Part shown: positions 31,095 to 45,400 of the stretch, one piece after another
Position numbering within the stretch: position 1 is the stretch's first letter
Layout of the letters: the number at the start of each line of letters is the position of its first letter
NCBI GenBank assembly: GCA_026182355.1
Contig: JAPFBL010000224.1
Coordinates: 488,501-552,500 of the forward strand
Direction: 5' to 3'
From: Hermatobates lingyangjiaoensis
Lineage: Eukaryota > Arthropoda > Insecta > Hemiptera > Hermatobatidae
DNA: 64,000 bases
Translations under genes and position numbers: made by a program
Notes under the pieces: generated by a model
The model's database searches: none
What the model saw: only the letters and a program-made list of their open reading frames with translations
Told to the model about the DNA's origin: nothing

Positions 31095-31290
31095 TATTCA
31101 GCCATATCGCTGAAAACAACAACAAAACAGACTGAAGCCTTTTTTACGTGAAAGCTCTTTTGCCGCATCTCGGGATCTACAAGCTCTAGCCTAGGATACA
31201 GGCAAACAAAACCTCCGAGATACGCCCGAGGTGGACCACGCGGAGGCGAGCTTCCACGACCCTACATTACAAAAAAAAAAAAAAAAATCT
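31095..31290 (+). mobile_element. GC-rich unit with poly-A tail
   Basis: A GC-richer block (CCGCATCTCGGGATCTAC, GAGATACGCCCGAGGTGG, GAGGCGAGCTTCCACGACC) ends in about 18 A at 31271-31288. The poly-A points to a retroposed unit, a SINE or a LINE 3' end. No tRNA boxes are clear. Confidence 0.4.
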
Positions 31291-31639
31291 TATAACAATT
31301 TAATAAAAGCAAAGCAAAAAGGTCCCACTAAACAAAAAATTTCTTCTTAATAAAATTTAAAAAGAAGCATATTTCTTGATATTTTTTAACTTCTAACACT
31401 TAGTCTTATGCCACAAAACTGGAAAATAAACTCCCATTATTAAAAATAAAGGAAAACAAAAAAATTAACGTTTCTCATGCGTATTAGATCTTAGAGAACC
31501 GGTGTATTCAACATGGTATGGATGTTAGCCAACATGAAGATCACTTGGGGGCAATACTGCTTTCCTCTTGCATTTTACTATAGCATAGACGAATTTAAGA
31601 AACGCAGTCCTGTGCTTCTTTAAAGCGTTTCTGTAAAAA

Positions 31640-31995
31640 TTTCAAGACCACAGAATTAGTAGTTTAGGGAAAAAATGTAGTCCAAAACACGGTTTTTTGA
31701 AAAGTGGCTTTCCCATCATGCATAATTGCTCCCAATCAATAGGGCTCAACAACACTATGAGGCTCATTTTTATGTAAAATAAAGAACAACTTGATCCATC
31801 AAAGGTTCTTGACCGTAGAGTGGCCACAAAATTCAGATACATACTCACCCACCCACCAACAAACAAACACAGATGTCATCGAAAAAAGTTCATAAAAACG
31901 ACTTCTGAGACCTCAAAACATGTAATTCCGTCAATATCTCGCGATCGAATTAGTTCACGATCACTATACTTTACTTATAGTAAAGTAATATAATA
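31640..31995. repeat. Dispersed LINE-like 3' repeat, copy 1
   Basis: Blocks ATGAGGCTCATTTTTATGTA, TCTTGACCGTAGAGTGGCC, TACTCACCCACCCACC and TCACTATACTTTA recur in order at 53390-53690. Shared ends and different flanks show a mobile element family; I suspect the 3' part of a non-LTR element. Confidence 0.6.
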
Positions 31996-33397
31996 CCTTC
32001 TAATACGTCAAAACTGCCACAACCTCTCTTCACCCACTGATAATCTATCAGATGATTCCTCTAATTTCTTTTATTATATTTAGTAAATTGATAAATAATA
32101 AATCTTCTTTTATTTCATTATTAACAAAAAATTAGTATTTATGTGTCACAAATTTAACTTATTTCTTATAGTTTCAGATCAAATTTTCATATTAACAATT
32201 TACTGAATCATAGGTTAGTGATAATGCAACCCGAGGCATTTCAATATTGAACCATAATCATTTAATTAAAACAAACCTTCCAAGTATGTTTGCCAATTAT
32301 ACTAAACTAACAAAACAATTATATTTTCATCAAAAATATTGAAAATGTAGTGCAAACATTATAAAGAAAATTAATTCAATGGATCATTTATTATTTTTGA
32401 TAATGAGCTACTTATGGTAAAGTTGAATGTACACCACTGCAGTTTTCTTATATTTTAATCATATATTTTATGATAGTTCAGTTATATATTAAATATATAG
32501 GTAATATTATTGAATTATATGAAAGAAATGTGGGTTACTGAACTTAATGGCAATAAATTGATGTATTTCACAATATAACACTGTGTTCTTTTTTGAAGTT
32601 TTTGCCGGGATCGGTTAAAACATTCTACAAAGAATATGGATTTTAATTTTACTATTAATTTATTAAGATATTTTCATTATTTTTCGAAAGCAACATTTAA
32701 TTTTTTACTTCCTAGTTAGGTCAATGACTTTTTATATAAAGAAATAAATTAAGATAATGAAAAGGGGTATATACTCGAATAGGAAAAACATAACTTTCAT
32801 AATTTAGTGAACATAAATTAAAACCACTATTATTAATATTATTATTCCATGAAAGAAAAAGAATATAGTATTACATAAATACTAAATTTGAACAGTAATA
32901 CTTTACATAATACATTACTTTTTATTTATACGTTAAGTAATAAAAATGAAAACAAATTTTAATTTTCTTGAATGGTTGTATCTTATTGTTCAATGAAATA
33001 GCTTAATGTCAGGTTATACTTACAAAAAATAAAAGAATGATTTTTGTGATTAAATTTACAATAAATATTTATTTATATTTATTTATCCTCCAAAATGGAA
33101 AATAATTTATCAAAATAGGGAACACTGTCGTTGACATCATGTGACGTGTAGAAGGTTTTAACCAGAAAGGTTATTATTAAATTTTATCATATTCAAACAC
33201 AGATTTTCCCTAGCATTTTATTTTCTTTGTATTCTTTTTAAATTGATTATATAATGATTTGTAAATTATTTATTTTATAACCAAAATGGCTATGTTTTAT
33301 CAATTTTTTTATCTGAGACAGTTGTTTAGCAGAACCAAAAAAAGGTTTATGTGCTCTCTATTTTTCCGTAATGTTGGAGAAATGGATTAGTTAAGAC
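31996..33397. other. Upstream region of VPS54
   Basis: AT-rich, without a recognisable repeat or RNA. The VPS54 5' leader and promoter must lie here, but I cannot place a transcription start. An in-frame TAA at 33392-33394 closes the reading frame just before the start codon. Confidence 0.5.
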
Positions 33398-33483
33398 ATG
33401 TCAAAGGTTTCTGGTAACCCTTTTTGGGTAAAATGTGACTACTGTGATAAAGCTGAGTTTAATACATCGGAACAGTTTGCCTG
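33398..33483 (+). CDS. VPS54: VPS54 exon 1 (residues 1-28)
   Basis: MSKVSGNPFWVKCDYCDKAE opens the protein. Start chosen because TAA lies in frame six bases upstream. Donor TG|GTATTG, phase 2, followed by a 71-bp intron. C13 and C16 are the first pair of a C2H2-like finger completed in exon 2. Confidence 0.85.
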
Positions 33484-36400
33484 GTATTGTATTGTTAGTT
33501 TTTTACTTTCTAGTTTGCATCCTCTTTTTAACAATACGAATTTTTAAATTTCAGTCATCTTCGTTCAAAACACTGTTCTCAAGAAGGAGGTTCTTATGTC
33601 TGCTTATATGGTGAAAACGGTGTCTGTTCTTCCTTGCCTGTTGAGGGTGTTAACGATGCAGATTATGAAAACCATGTATATAGCAGGCACATATCTAATA
33701 CGGCATTAGTGAAAAAATCACCTGCCTCATTAACTGGAAATTCTGAAGAAAAGTGGACAGTTTATTCGGCCTCTCAGTTTTTACCATCTGTTTTAAATGA
33801 TCCAAGGAAGGGGAAGCAGGTTAAAAGATTGTTCAAACTGAATTTTACTGAAATATATAGAGTGTGTTACTAATTATAATTTGAATATTTTAGAAAGATT
33901 TCTTTACAAAAACCTGGGGAGATAGTTTCGTAGAACAAACTGAAATACCAAATGCTAGTTATTTACCTGATATACAACCTTCTTATTTCGATGCATACCT
34001 AAAAAAATTTGGAAAGGTAAATTTTGTTCTACTTTTATTATTATATTTACTTTTATATGGTCATGAAAATTATAATTCTTTTAATACTATTTACTTAAAT
34101 TGTGCGGTTATTAATTTTAAAAAAGCTTTTATTTTCAATAGCTTTGTTCATAGTTCACTCCTGGAAAACACTTGTATGCATTTGATTTCTGATAAAGAGT
34201 TCATTATCTGGGATTTAACAATTGACTGATTCCACACTGGTCTTTGTTTACATTGTATTTTGTGAATGTATTGGATGACGGAGTGTTATAATCAAACTAG
34301 TTGTATCTAGCAGCTTCGTAATGGAAAAGTTTTAAAACAAGGCTATGTTATAACAATCATGCCCCACACTGAATGTTTTGATGATTAGTCGATACTAATA
34401 TTTTAATAACACTTCAATTTTCGACTCATTATTGACTTTTACTCTGTAGTTTTTATCTTTTACTTGGACAACTCTGCCATGAAGAAATTCTAAAGCTCTT
34501 TTTTTGTAGATATCGTGTCGTTATTAATTGCTATTCTCATTTCTTTGTCTTTAGAACATCACTGTAAACTTTTTTTTTTGTCAACTTGATGACTGTTGTT
34601 TAAAGTAGAGTGAAGTTAACCGTAAGAAAGTTTAGAGACAAGATAGTTTACGAGCAACTGTAACAACTATTGCTACCGTGATCAGTTTTCATTGATAATT
34701 TATTGAATTATGCGAATGCACGACTTTAAGCTTCTACAACAATAGTTTCAATCTTTTAAAATACTTAAAAGTGGCGACTATGTGATATTGAGCATCGACT
34801 AATAGCTGTCTATAGTTTTATAATCCATGCAAAATATCAGTTTGCCATGGAAGTTTGGGAATTACTATTATTTGATTTACCCATTCAGAGTAATCAATTT
34901 TTACTACTATTCCGTCTTTTTCAAGCAAATCTAATACGTAGCAGCTTGTCTTTATAAGGCATAGCTAACAGATCTGTGTTTTGGACTTAATACAGTTTGT
35001 AAGTGGACAGTTTACAAGGTCCCAAGCCTGTACGATGTCAGGTACTAGGTTAAAGATTCATTGTATAAATAGACTAGAGTTAGACCGAATTTAGGTCTCT
35101 CTATGTAGGATGTTCATTGTTTAGTATTGCAAAGGTCCACTGTTCGATCTGTGTGTGTTCTTTCGTGAGACTTATCACAATAAAATCAGTTCGCCCCAAA
35201 ATTAGGTTTCATTAGTTCTAATGGACAAATGTAATGTGATATTGTATCTATCTTGTCTTCAAAAATATCTGAGAATTTTTGTAACACATGATTACGACTT
35301 TACTCTTAAGTTAGTGGTGTATATTAAATTGACTGGGACGTGGTTAAGACTAAGGTTTAGATTGTGAATCCAGATTCATCCCAAGAAAGCCATGGAGTAT
35401 AAATCATCAACCGATTTTGTTGTTTTAAATTCAACTAGTACTCGAGGAAATCTCTTTGGTGTGAAAGTATCACCTCTAAATTTTTTAAAGGAACATTAGT
35501 TGGCTTGATGGAAACTTGAGTACAAATATTAGAGAATTCTTCTTGATTCATTGGTGACACCCGGCACCCAGTATCTATTTTGAATTTTCGAAGTTGTGAA
35601 TCCAGTTTATTATTTGCACAAAATTTTTTTGTCTGTATCATATATTTGGATTGGAGGGGCAGGTAGCCCAGTGGTTAACGTATTTGCCTCTGGACTGGTA
35701 GATCCTGGGTTCAATACTCACTATAGCCCTGAAATTATTCCCGTGGGAGGTGAATAAATCTAACCACTTCGCCCCTCGGGGAATATGTTAAGCCGTCGGT
35801 TCTGAGCTTGTACTTGTCAAGTACTCATTAAAGATTCCTACTCTAAATCACTTGAGTTAGACAAAAGTTTGGTCTCCCAATGTAGGGTATCATTGCGTGG
35901 TATCACAAAGGGCCAATGTTCGCCCTCTGTGTGTTCTTTCGTGAGACTGCCACTGCAACCTAACCTAATCTATATTTGCATTGTACTAGTTTTATTAATC
36001 TGAACCGCTTTATTAATTTTGAAGGTTTCTAAATCACTATTTTCTCCTTCTTCTACGTCTTCAAAGTCATTGGATATCAATTGAATACCTCTCGATTTCT
36101 CTTTAGACAAAGTAAAAATGCATACCTTTGAGGCATGAATGTTTTTTTGCTTCAGTTAAACTGTTTTTGGGACATAAACTCTGTTTGTCCCAAATTTTAA
36201 GCAAAGTTAATTGAAAGGCTTTAACTTAACGATCAGGGTTGGGAAAACGCTTCTTTAGTAAAATTTGTTTACATTGGTTGTATCAGAATTATGTTAACCT
36301 TCTTTTGTAGTTTCAAAGGCTAATTTCAGTTCCACTGATGTGTCAGATATCAAATAAGATTTTTGTATCTTGTAATAAGATCAATTGTTCTTTTAATAAT

Positions 36401-39400
36401 TAAGAACAATTAAACTATGCATTTTAATCACTATTTTTTTGTGGTCATTGATAACTGTATACCTTTCTTTGTTTTATTTGCTTGAGATAACATTACCGAT
36501 AACGGTAACCGCATTGGGTGATAACGTCAGCCGATTACCGGCTTTTTCGTTGATCGGTGAATTCTACAGATTCTACATTGGGAGTCCTAAAGTTTGCCTA
36601 ATTCAAGTACATTTCGAGTAGGGATCTTTAACGAGTACCTGACATCGTACAGGCTCGGGACCAACGGCTTAATATCCTCTCCTGAGGGATGACGTACTCA
36701 GATTTATTCATCTCCCGCATGAATAAATCAAGTGCCAGGTGGGGATCGAACCCTGAACTACCAGCGCAGAGGCGAGTACGTTAACCACTGAGCTAACCTG
36801 CCCTCCCCCCCCCTTTCCTATTTAAAATAATTAAATAGATTTAATCCGTTCCAACTCTTTAAAACTCTTCTAATCCACCCCATAATAACTCCCCTAACTA
36901 TTATATATACTATGTAGAGTAAATTTGAATGTGAAACACCTTTATAACTAAAAATCTGAAAAAAAAAATAAGTTATTAACATAATGAATATCACCAACTA
37001 GTGGGAAAATTCTGAACCAAAAGCTGCTGTCTTTCCACGATCCGCTGCGCAGACAAGCTCATGTTTCAAAATTCAGCTTGGATTCCGAAAAATTCATATC
37101 TTAAGCGGTTCGTATCCCAAGGTACCACTGTATTGCAAAATATTTACAATCGTTAATACATTCCAATACGGATACCCATGGTAGAACAAGAGACATCAAG
37201 TTTGTATTTGAACTCCCTCTCTGTGCTTGTTCGTCATAATTATGGTAATACTATGCAGGTGGTGACGATATTAATTCCTGGATGTATTTGTATTGTATAC
37301 ACTTAAGCAATAGTTTGCAGAAATGAGATAAAAACTAATCATAAAAACATATTGAGTTCTATTATTTATAATTATATTTTACTTTTTTGTTATAATACAT
37401 TTCTAATAATATAGTAAACATGCTACTATTTTCATATTGTTTGAATAATTTCAATTTTTTTTTCAGAAATATAAAAAACATGTAAAACTGAATTCGGCTT
37501 CGCTAAATGCTGGTAATATTGAATCCTTACGACATATTCCCCATTTCAGAAATAGCAAATTTCTGGGTAATTAAAATTTTATAAAATTTTGCTTGTCATA
37601 TATAACTGTTTATACTGTTTTACAGTTTATTCTATTATTTGATACTTATAATTTTCCATGTAAGTCATTGAATATTTAATTGAAATTTCGTTTTGACCTC
37701 CTCGAGGAAATTGTTTGGTTCCCATCGCTGAAGAGTTTGATTGTAGACTGTCACATATTTTATTTGATAACGGTCAAATATATCGAGGTTTGATACGTCT
37801 TGAAAGTACGAATGGAACATCTTAATAGTTATAATAAATTGTACCTGTTTAAATTATCCGAACTACATTTCATTTTTAAAGAGTTTTGTTTCGTTTTCTA
37901 ATAATTTTTTACCTATGAATATTTTAAAGGTTATGTAGGATATTTTACTTGATTAGTATTGATTTAAAGTGATGGTTCTGAAAATATATTTACTTGACTG
38001 TACCTATTGAACAAAGGCAAAGAGAAAGTGGTTTACTGAAACATATGTCTTTGTTTCTGAAATCCACAAACTGTTTTATCTGTAAAATAATCTCTAATGT
38101 AATAGTTGGTTTTTCTCTTAATATTTTTTATACTTCTTCCTATTGAAAAGGTTTTCAATAAAAACCAAAACGTTGGCAATGAGAGTTTAATTTGAACCTG
38201 AAGAACTGACTGAGTCCTGATAAACTTTTATTTTGTTCTACTTCACGGTCGATACTTTTATCAATATATATATATATATATAGAGTCTGTAAGTGTGTTT
38301 CTTTAATCTGTGTGCTACTCTTCTTCGATTTTGATCTCAAATTGTGTCCAGTTTGGATCGTCTTTCCATTTATTAAGTATATACCATATATATATCCATC
38401 AATGATCCAACCACAATATGAAAATGGGAAATACTAAGATCTTTCAACCGTAATAAGCGGTCTCCGTCAGAGTCAAAAACCCAACTGACGAAAAACCTAA
38501 CAAAAACCCGTTGGGTTTTTGACTCTGACGAAGACAGCTTGTTACGGATGAAAGATCTTTGTATTGTTTTCCCATTTTCATATTGTGGTTTGATCATTGA
38601 TTGTTATTTCACGTGTTTATGTGAAATCTTTATATATATATATATATCCTTTTGTGTTTAATATATCTATTTATTAAATATGCTCATTTTGCAAAATATG
38701 ATTATTTTGCAAAAATAAAGAAAGTATTACTTTATTCAATATTTTATACAATTTATTTAAATTTATGGTTTTCCAATTTTTTTTGTTAAAGGTGCCAAAA
38801 GGGTTGACGTCAATTCGATACCAAAAATATTCCTGAACCCTTCTTTTGACTTGAGTAATGTAGACACGTTCAATGCAGTTTATCCACATATATCTAACGT
38901 GAGCCCTTCAGGGCTTTCAGCTCGAGAAAACCTATCTCAACCAAGTGCCAAAAATTCAGCCAAACTGTTACAGGAAAAGGTGATATACTTTTAATTATCT
39001 TATTTGGGGTTTGGAGTGGTCTAACAGAGAGCGTGCTTGCCTTTAGTACTAAAGATTGGAGGTTCGAATCTTGGCCGTAATCGTAGATTTTTTTTTATGA
39101 AATAGTTTGAAAATCTTGTCCCTCGACGTGAACGTAAGACTGTCAGTCCTGATTCTGCTCGATGTTCGTAACTCGTGAAGAACTCTAGTTCCAGGTGTTC
39201 TCAACCCCAGGAATGACCGCGCCCCCCGGGGGTGCTTGACATCACTATAGATTTTGCGAAAAGCAGGGTTGTAACTTTAAGAAATTTCTTTTTTTCTTTT
39301 TAGTGTTTAAACCGATAACAGTAATCCTAGTGGGTGATAACGTCAGCCGATTACCGGCTTTTTCTACAGAAAAAGTAGTGAATTCTACAGATTCTACATT

Positions 39401-42400
39401 AAGGGTCCTAAATTTTGCCCAACTCAAGTGCATTTGGATCAGGGATCTTTAACGAGTACCTGACATCGTACAGACTCGGGACCGGCAGCTTAACATTCTC
39501 TCCTAGGGACGACGTACCCAGATTTATTTCACCTCCCGCTTGAATAAATCGATGGCCAGGTGGGGATCTAATCCTGGACTACCAACCCAGAGATTATGTT
39601 AACTACTGAGCTAACCTAGCCCCTTAAGAAATTTCCTTAGTTGAAGGAAATTTCGGCGCTTCTAAGGATATGATATTATTTAAGGATATTATAAGGAAAT
39701 GTTTGATAGCTAAGGTTGATAACGTCATGGAAATTCTAAGTTAATTATTTTATCATTAAAAAAAAAATAGTATTTTTGATTTTATTATCCTGTACATATT
39801 TCAAGAAAACAATTATTTTTTGTCTTCCTATTCAAATGTTGATCTGGCATATCATTTCTAGTCCATATGTTTACTTTTTTTTTACACATTACAAAATTAA
39901 ATTCCTTTCTAAACGTTTCGAAGCTAGTTCTTGATTTTACCATTTTACATATTTTTCAAACAAGAGTTATTATTTTGGTGAAGTTTATTTAAATATCAAT
40001 CTGTGATCTTTCTTGTCTAAAAGTCTGATTTGTTTTACAATGTATTAAAAGTGAAATAAATATCTTCTTTTTGATAAAATTTAGTATAAGTTCATATTTT
40101 TTATCCTTGAACAAAATATGTAAAATTATAGGTGGGAGGTTATAGCCAAATTTTTGTAAGGTGCAGGAATAAAAAAAAAATGTTAGGGTCGACTGCTCTA
40201 GTCTAATAAACATGACTAACATAGAATTTATGACTCCTGTAGTAGAATCCACACTATAACATAACTGCCCTACACTCAAATGAGTGTCAAATAACACCAC
40301 AGAATGGCTGCCTTTTAGAATAACATTAGAGGTGAAAGCGTCTTATAAAAAAAAAAAAATTGAATGTCATTGTGCAAAGAATTACTGATTATTCTTGATA
40401 ATTTAAAATAATCAGTAGAATGAATTTATGCGAAACAAAACGGAAGTGAGATAAGAGACCACAACCTCATTACATAAATGGTTTTACATTACTCAAAATA
40501 AGAAAAAAGCTTTCTTATAAAAAAAATAAAACATATTCCATCCCAAGTGTAATACTGAAAAAAATGATTGCAAGCAAGTTTTATTCTATTTTTTCACGTC
40601 ACTAACATAGTAGATTCAGATAATGGTGGCTGGTATGTATGGGCGTTAACCATAATTATTATTTACTATGCTTAACATATTTCTATGTTAATCAAGCTAT
40701 TTTTTCATGATAAACAGAAGAAACAATTGTTTTAAACATGATAACACGTTTTCTTCTTTCGTGCAATTTGAATAATACCTGGCTTTTCTAATTTTCCTGC
40801 AATGACAGTAATGTAGACTAAAGAAAAATAAAATAGAAATTAATATTACATTTCTTATGGGTTTATTTTATTTTGTTTATTTTTTTTGAAACATTTTTAT
40901 TTGTTACAATAATTTTTCTCTTTAGTGGAATCAGACGGTGTTTAAATGCTATGTCATTCCAATTCTGCATGGACTATCTTACGTGCATACTACGTTAGTT
41001 ACAAGATACATAATCCATACCTCAAATTTTGAAATAATCTCAACATTACTTTCCATTGATTTGTCAACATTTTTCCTTTCTTTATATTGTAATGCAGTAG
41101 TTTTTATTTAAAAACTTATTAAAAATTACTTATTTAAGTAATTTTTGGTCTAGGTTAGGTTTGGTTAGGTTGCAGTGGCAGTTCCACAAGGGAACACACG
41201 TAGGCCGAGCATTGGCCCTTTGTGATACCACACAATGAAGATTGATTCTACAGTGGGAGTACTAAATTTTGCCTAACTCAAGTGTATTTAGAGTAGGGAT
41301 CTTTAACGAGTATCTGACAACGTACAGGCTCGGGACCGACGGTTTAACGTCATTCTCCGAAGGACGACGTGCTCAGATTTATTCACCTCCCGCGTGAATA
41401 AATCGAGGGCCAGTTGAGGATTGAACCCCGGTCCTATCAGTTCAGAGGCGAGTACGTAACCTCTGAGCTAGCCTGGCCCCCAATTTTTGGTCTAAAGAAA
41501 TAAGACTCCTGTTTATACACCGACGTTTCTCCAAAAATCGATTGGCATTTTCAAAGCTAAAAACAATTTATTGACGGCATAACTAGTGAAAACAAATACA
41601 TCCACGGTATATCGACAAACAGAAAACACAATATGTAAACCAAACCATAAACTCCAAATAAAGTAAAAAAAAATCACAAACATAGCCAGTGTTATTTTTT
41701 TTTAATAGAAAACTTGTGTTGTTTAAACATAATTACTTAATAAAAAAAATTCAAAAAAAATTTGAACAGATAAGTAAGATTGCAAAAATAATTCTGCAAG
41801 GATACCTCCAACACTGCATACAAGGAACAAACAGACAAGAAAAAGCCATCTTTGAACTTCAAGAATCAGTGGTCGAGAGTTTTACCAATAAAATAGTATA
41901 GTTTTTTATTGTACTATCGTGATTTAAAGTAAAATCATCATACTAATTTACGACGAATTTCAAAAGCATAGTATGTTCTTTGATTATACCGTTATATCAC
42001 TTATCAGACTGATAATTATGATAAGGTCTATCAGGTGAAAAGCGTTTAGTTTTTGTTATTTCTTTATTTGTATCAAAGACTAAGGTTATCAACACCAATC
42101 TACATTGCGATTACTAAGTTACTTAGTTATCTTCAAATTTAATTGGATATGATTGTTAATGAATGCTTGAAACATTTCAATCTCGGGAATGACAGATTTA
42201 TTTCCTTTCATAGAAATTTTTTATTACGATTTTGAAAACAAATTTAGGTTTACAATTAGGATGGAACCAAATATTTTAGCTCTTAACCCTTGTAGTGGTT
42301 TGATACTATCTTGTAGTTAAAAATCTTTGATACTAATCAGAAGAGCTCTTAACCACTACAAGTAAAACTCCTTAATGCTTTGATTTCGTTATGTTTGAAC

Positions 42401-45400
42401 CAAAAATTTTTGATACTAACCAGAAGAGGTCTTAACCACTACAAGCATGACTCCTTAATGCTTTGATTTCGTTATGTTTGAACCAAAAATCTTTGATACT
42501 AACCAGAAGAGCTCTTAACCACCACAAGTAAAACTCATTGATGCTTTGATTTCGTTATGTTTGAACCAAAAATCTTTGATAATAACCAAAAGAGCTCTTA
42601 ACCACTACAAGTAAAACTCCTTAATGCTTTGATTTCGGTATGTTTGAACCAAAAATCTTTGACACTAACCAGAAGAGGTCTTAACCACTACAAGCATGAC
42701 TCCTTAATGCTTTGATTTCGTTATGTTTGAATCAAAAATCTTTGATACTAACCAGAAGAGCTCTTAACCACCACAAGTAAAACTCCTTGATGCTTTGATT
42801 TCGTTATGTTTGAACCAAAAATCTTTGATACTAACCAGAAGAGCTCTTAACCACTACAAGCATGACTCCTTAATGCTTTGATTTCGTTATGTTCGAACCA
42901 AAAATCTTTGATACTAACCAGAAGAGCTCTTAACCACTACAAGCATGACTCCTTAATGCTTTGATTTCGTTATGTTTGAACCAAAAATCTTTGATACTAA
43001 CCAAAAGAGCTCTTAACCACCACAAGTAAAACTCCTTAATGCTTTGATTTCGTTATGTTTGAACCAAAAATCTTTGATACTAACCAGAAGAGGTCTTAAC
43101 CACTACAAGCATGACTCCTTAATGCTTTGATTTCGTTATGTTTGAACCACAAATCTTTGATACTAACCAGAAGAGCTGTTAGCCACTACAAGCATGACTC
43201 CTTAATGCTTTGATTTCGTTATGTTCGAACCAAAAATCTTTGATACTAACTAGAAGAGCTCTTAACCACTACAAGTAAAACTCATTGATGCTTTGATTTC
43301 GTTATGTTTGAACCAAAAATCTTTGATACTAACCAGAAGAGCTCTTAACCACTACAAACATGACTCCTTAATGCTTTGATTTCGTTATGTTTGAACCACA
43401 AATCGTTGATACTAACCAGAAGAGCTGTTAGCCACTACAAGCATGACTCCTTAATGCTTTGATTTCGTTATGTTCGAACCAAAAATCTTTGATACTAACC
43501 AAAAGAGCTCTTAACCACTACAAGTAAAATTCCTTAATGCTTTGATTTCGGTATGTTTGAACCAAAAATCTTTGATACTAACCAGAAGAGCTCTTAACCA
43601 CCACAAGTAAAACTCCTTAATGCTTTGATTTCGTTATGTTTGAACCAAAAATCTTTGATACTAACCAGAAGAGGTCTTAACCACTACAAGCATGACTCCT
43701 TAATGCTTTGATTTCGTTATGTTTGAATCAAAAATCTTTGATACTAACCAGAAGAGCTCTTAACCACCACAAGTAAAACTCCTTGATACTTTGATTTCGT
43801 TATGTTTGAACCAAAAATCTTTGATACTAACCAGAAGAGCTCTTAACCACTACAAGCATGACTTCTTAATGCTTTGATTTCGTTATGTTTGAACCAAAAA
43901 TCTTTGATACTATCCAGAAGAGCTCTTAACCACTACAAGCATGACTCCTTAATGATTTTATTTCAGAACTTATTATTATTATTATTATTATTGAAGTTAT
44001 AATGCACTAATAATGTTAATTTTCTAGTTAACCCATTGTTTAGATATGGTAGAAGTTCAAATAGCTCAACAGGTCTCGTTAAAGTCTGATTCCTTCTTCA
44101 ACGCAATGACGTCACATGATGTCTTAATGGACCAAATCGGTAAAAATGTTACACTAGTGAAAACATTAAGGTTTGTTTAATTATTTTAAATTAGGATGTA
44201 GTTACTTTTGTCGAGTTACTAAAAATGAAGTTTTGCTTTTTCAGAAAGAAGATTCAAAACATCGACCACGATGTGGTTAGAAACGTATTGAAAATTATAC
44301 GAATGGAAAAACATCGACAAAATATTTATGTTGTTTATCAAAAGGTATACATGTTTCATATATTTCGAATAAATAATATGAATAATAGTTATTGCTTAAA
44401 CGAAAGATTTGTTTATCACAAATACTAAGAATACGAGGTGATTAAAAAAGAATAATCATATCTCATTGATGAATCTTTTAGAAGGTGAAGCAATAGAAAA
44501 CTATATTGTACTTTTACAGTGTTTACCTTCAATGCGTAACTAACGAATGGCGCCTTAACCCTCTTTTAGAAAGATACAAACTTTTTCTAAATCAAATTGG
44601 TTCTTTACGCACAAAATTGCTAAAAACTGCTTTGTTTAATTGAAAATGATCACTTTTGAATAAAAATTAAAACAGAATTCAACAATTATCTAGAAAAATC
44701 AAAAAATTCGAAGTGGTGCGATAATTTTGCACAGGAGAGTAAATATATATGTATTTTGTATGAAAAATAAAAAGGATAAATCGGGATGCGGTCAGTTTCT
44801 ACCACTTCCAATCAAACTCTCATTGCCGACGTTTCGATTTTATTCAAATTCTTACGTCGGCAATGAGAGTTTGATTGGAAGTGGAAGAAACTAACCGCAT
44901 CCCGATTTATCCTTTTTATGTTACATATCTGTCCCACGGTCGACAATTCATTACTATTTTATGTATGTATGTATAAATGTTGATAGTTAAATATAACATA
45001 AAGTTAATCTGCATTTTGTTTCTTCTTTTTTTAAGTTAAAATTAATGTCAAATGTGATGCAAACACAGCCTACGATCCAGTTACTACTGTCTAGTCCAAA
45101 TTACGTAGGAGCCCTTGATCTAATCAACGCAACGCAAGACATTCTGTCTTCTGAATTAGCCGGTGTACACAGTTTCAGGTTAGTTATTGAAATTATATAA
45201 ACCTATTTTTTTTGTCTTTTATATTATATTAATTGATTGGTTTATTTTTTTTAGACATTTAAGTTCGGAATTAAATGAAATGCTAAAAGTCATTGATAAT
45301 TTAATGTCAGAGGAATTGGATAGGTACTCAACAGTGGATTTAAATAGGCCATATGTTGAAACTGAACCAGACACATCTGATGGAGTAAGTGTAGTTTTTG

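Noticed and set aside
42290..43966. CRISPR-like array
   Set aside because: The units are contiguous with no unique spacers, and the genome is eukaryotic.
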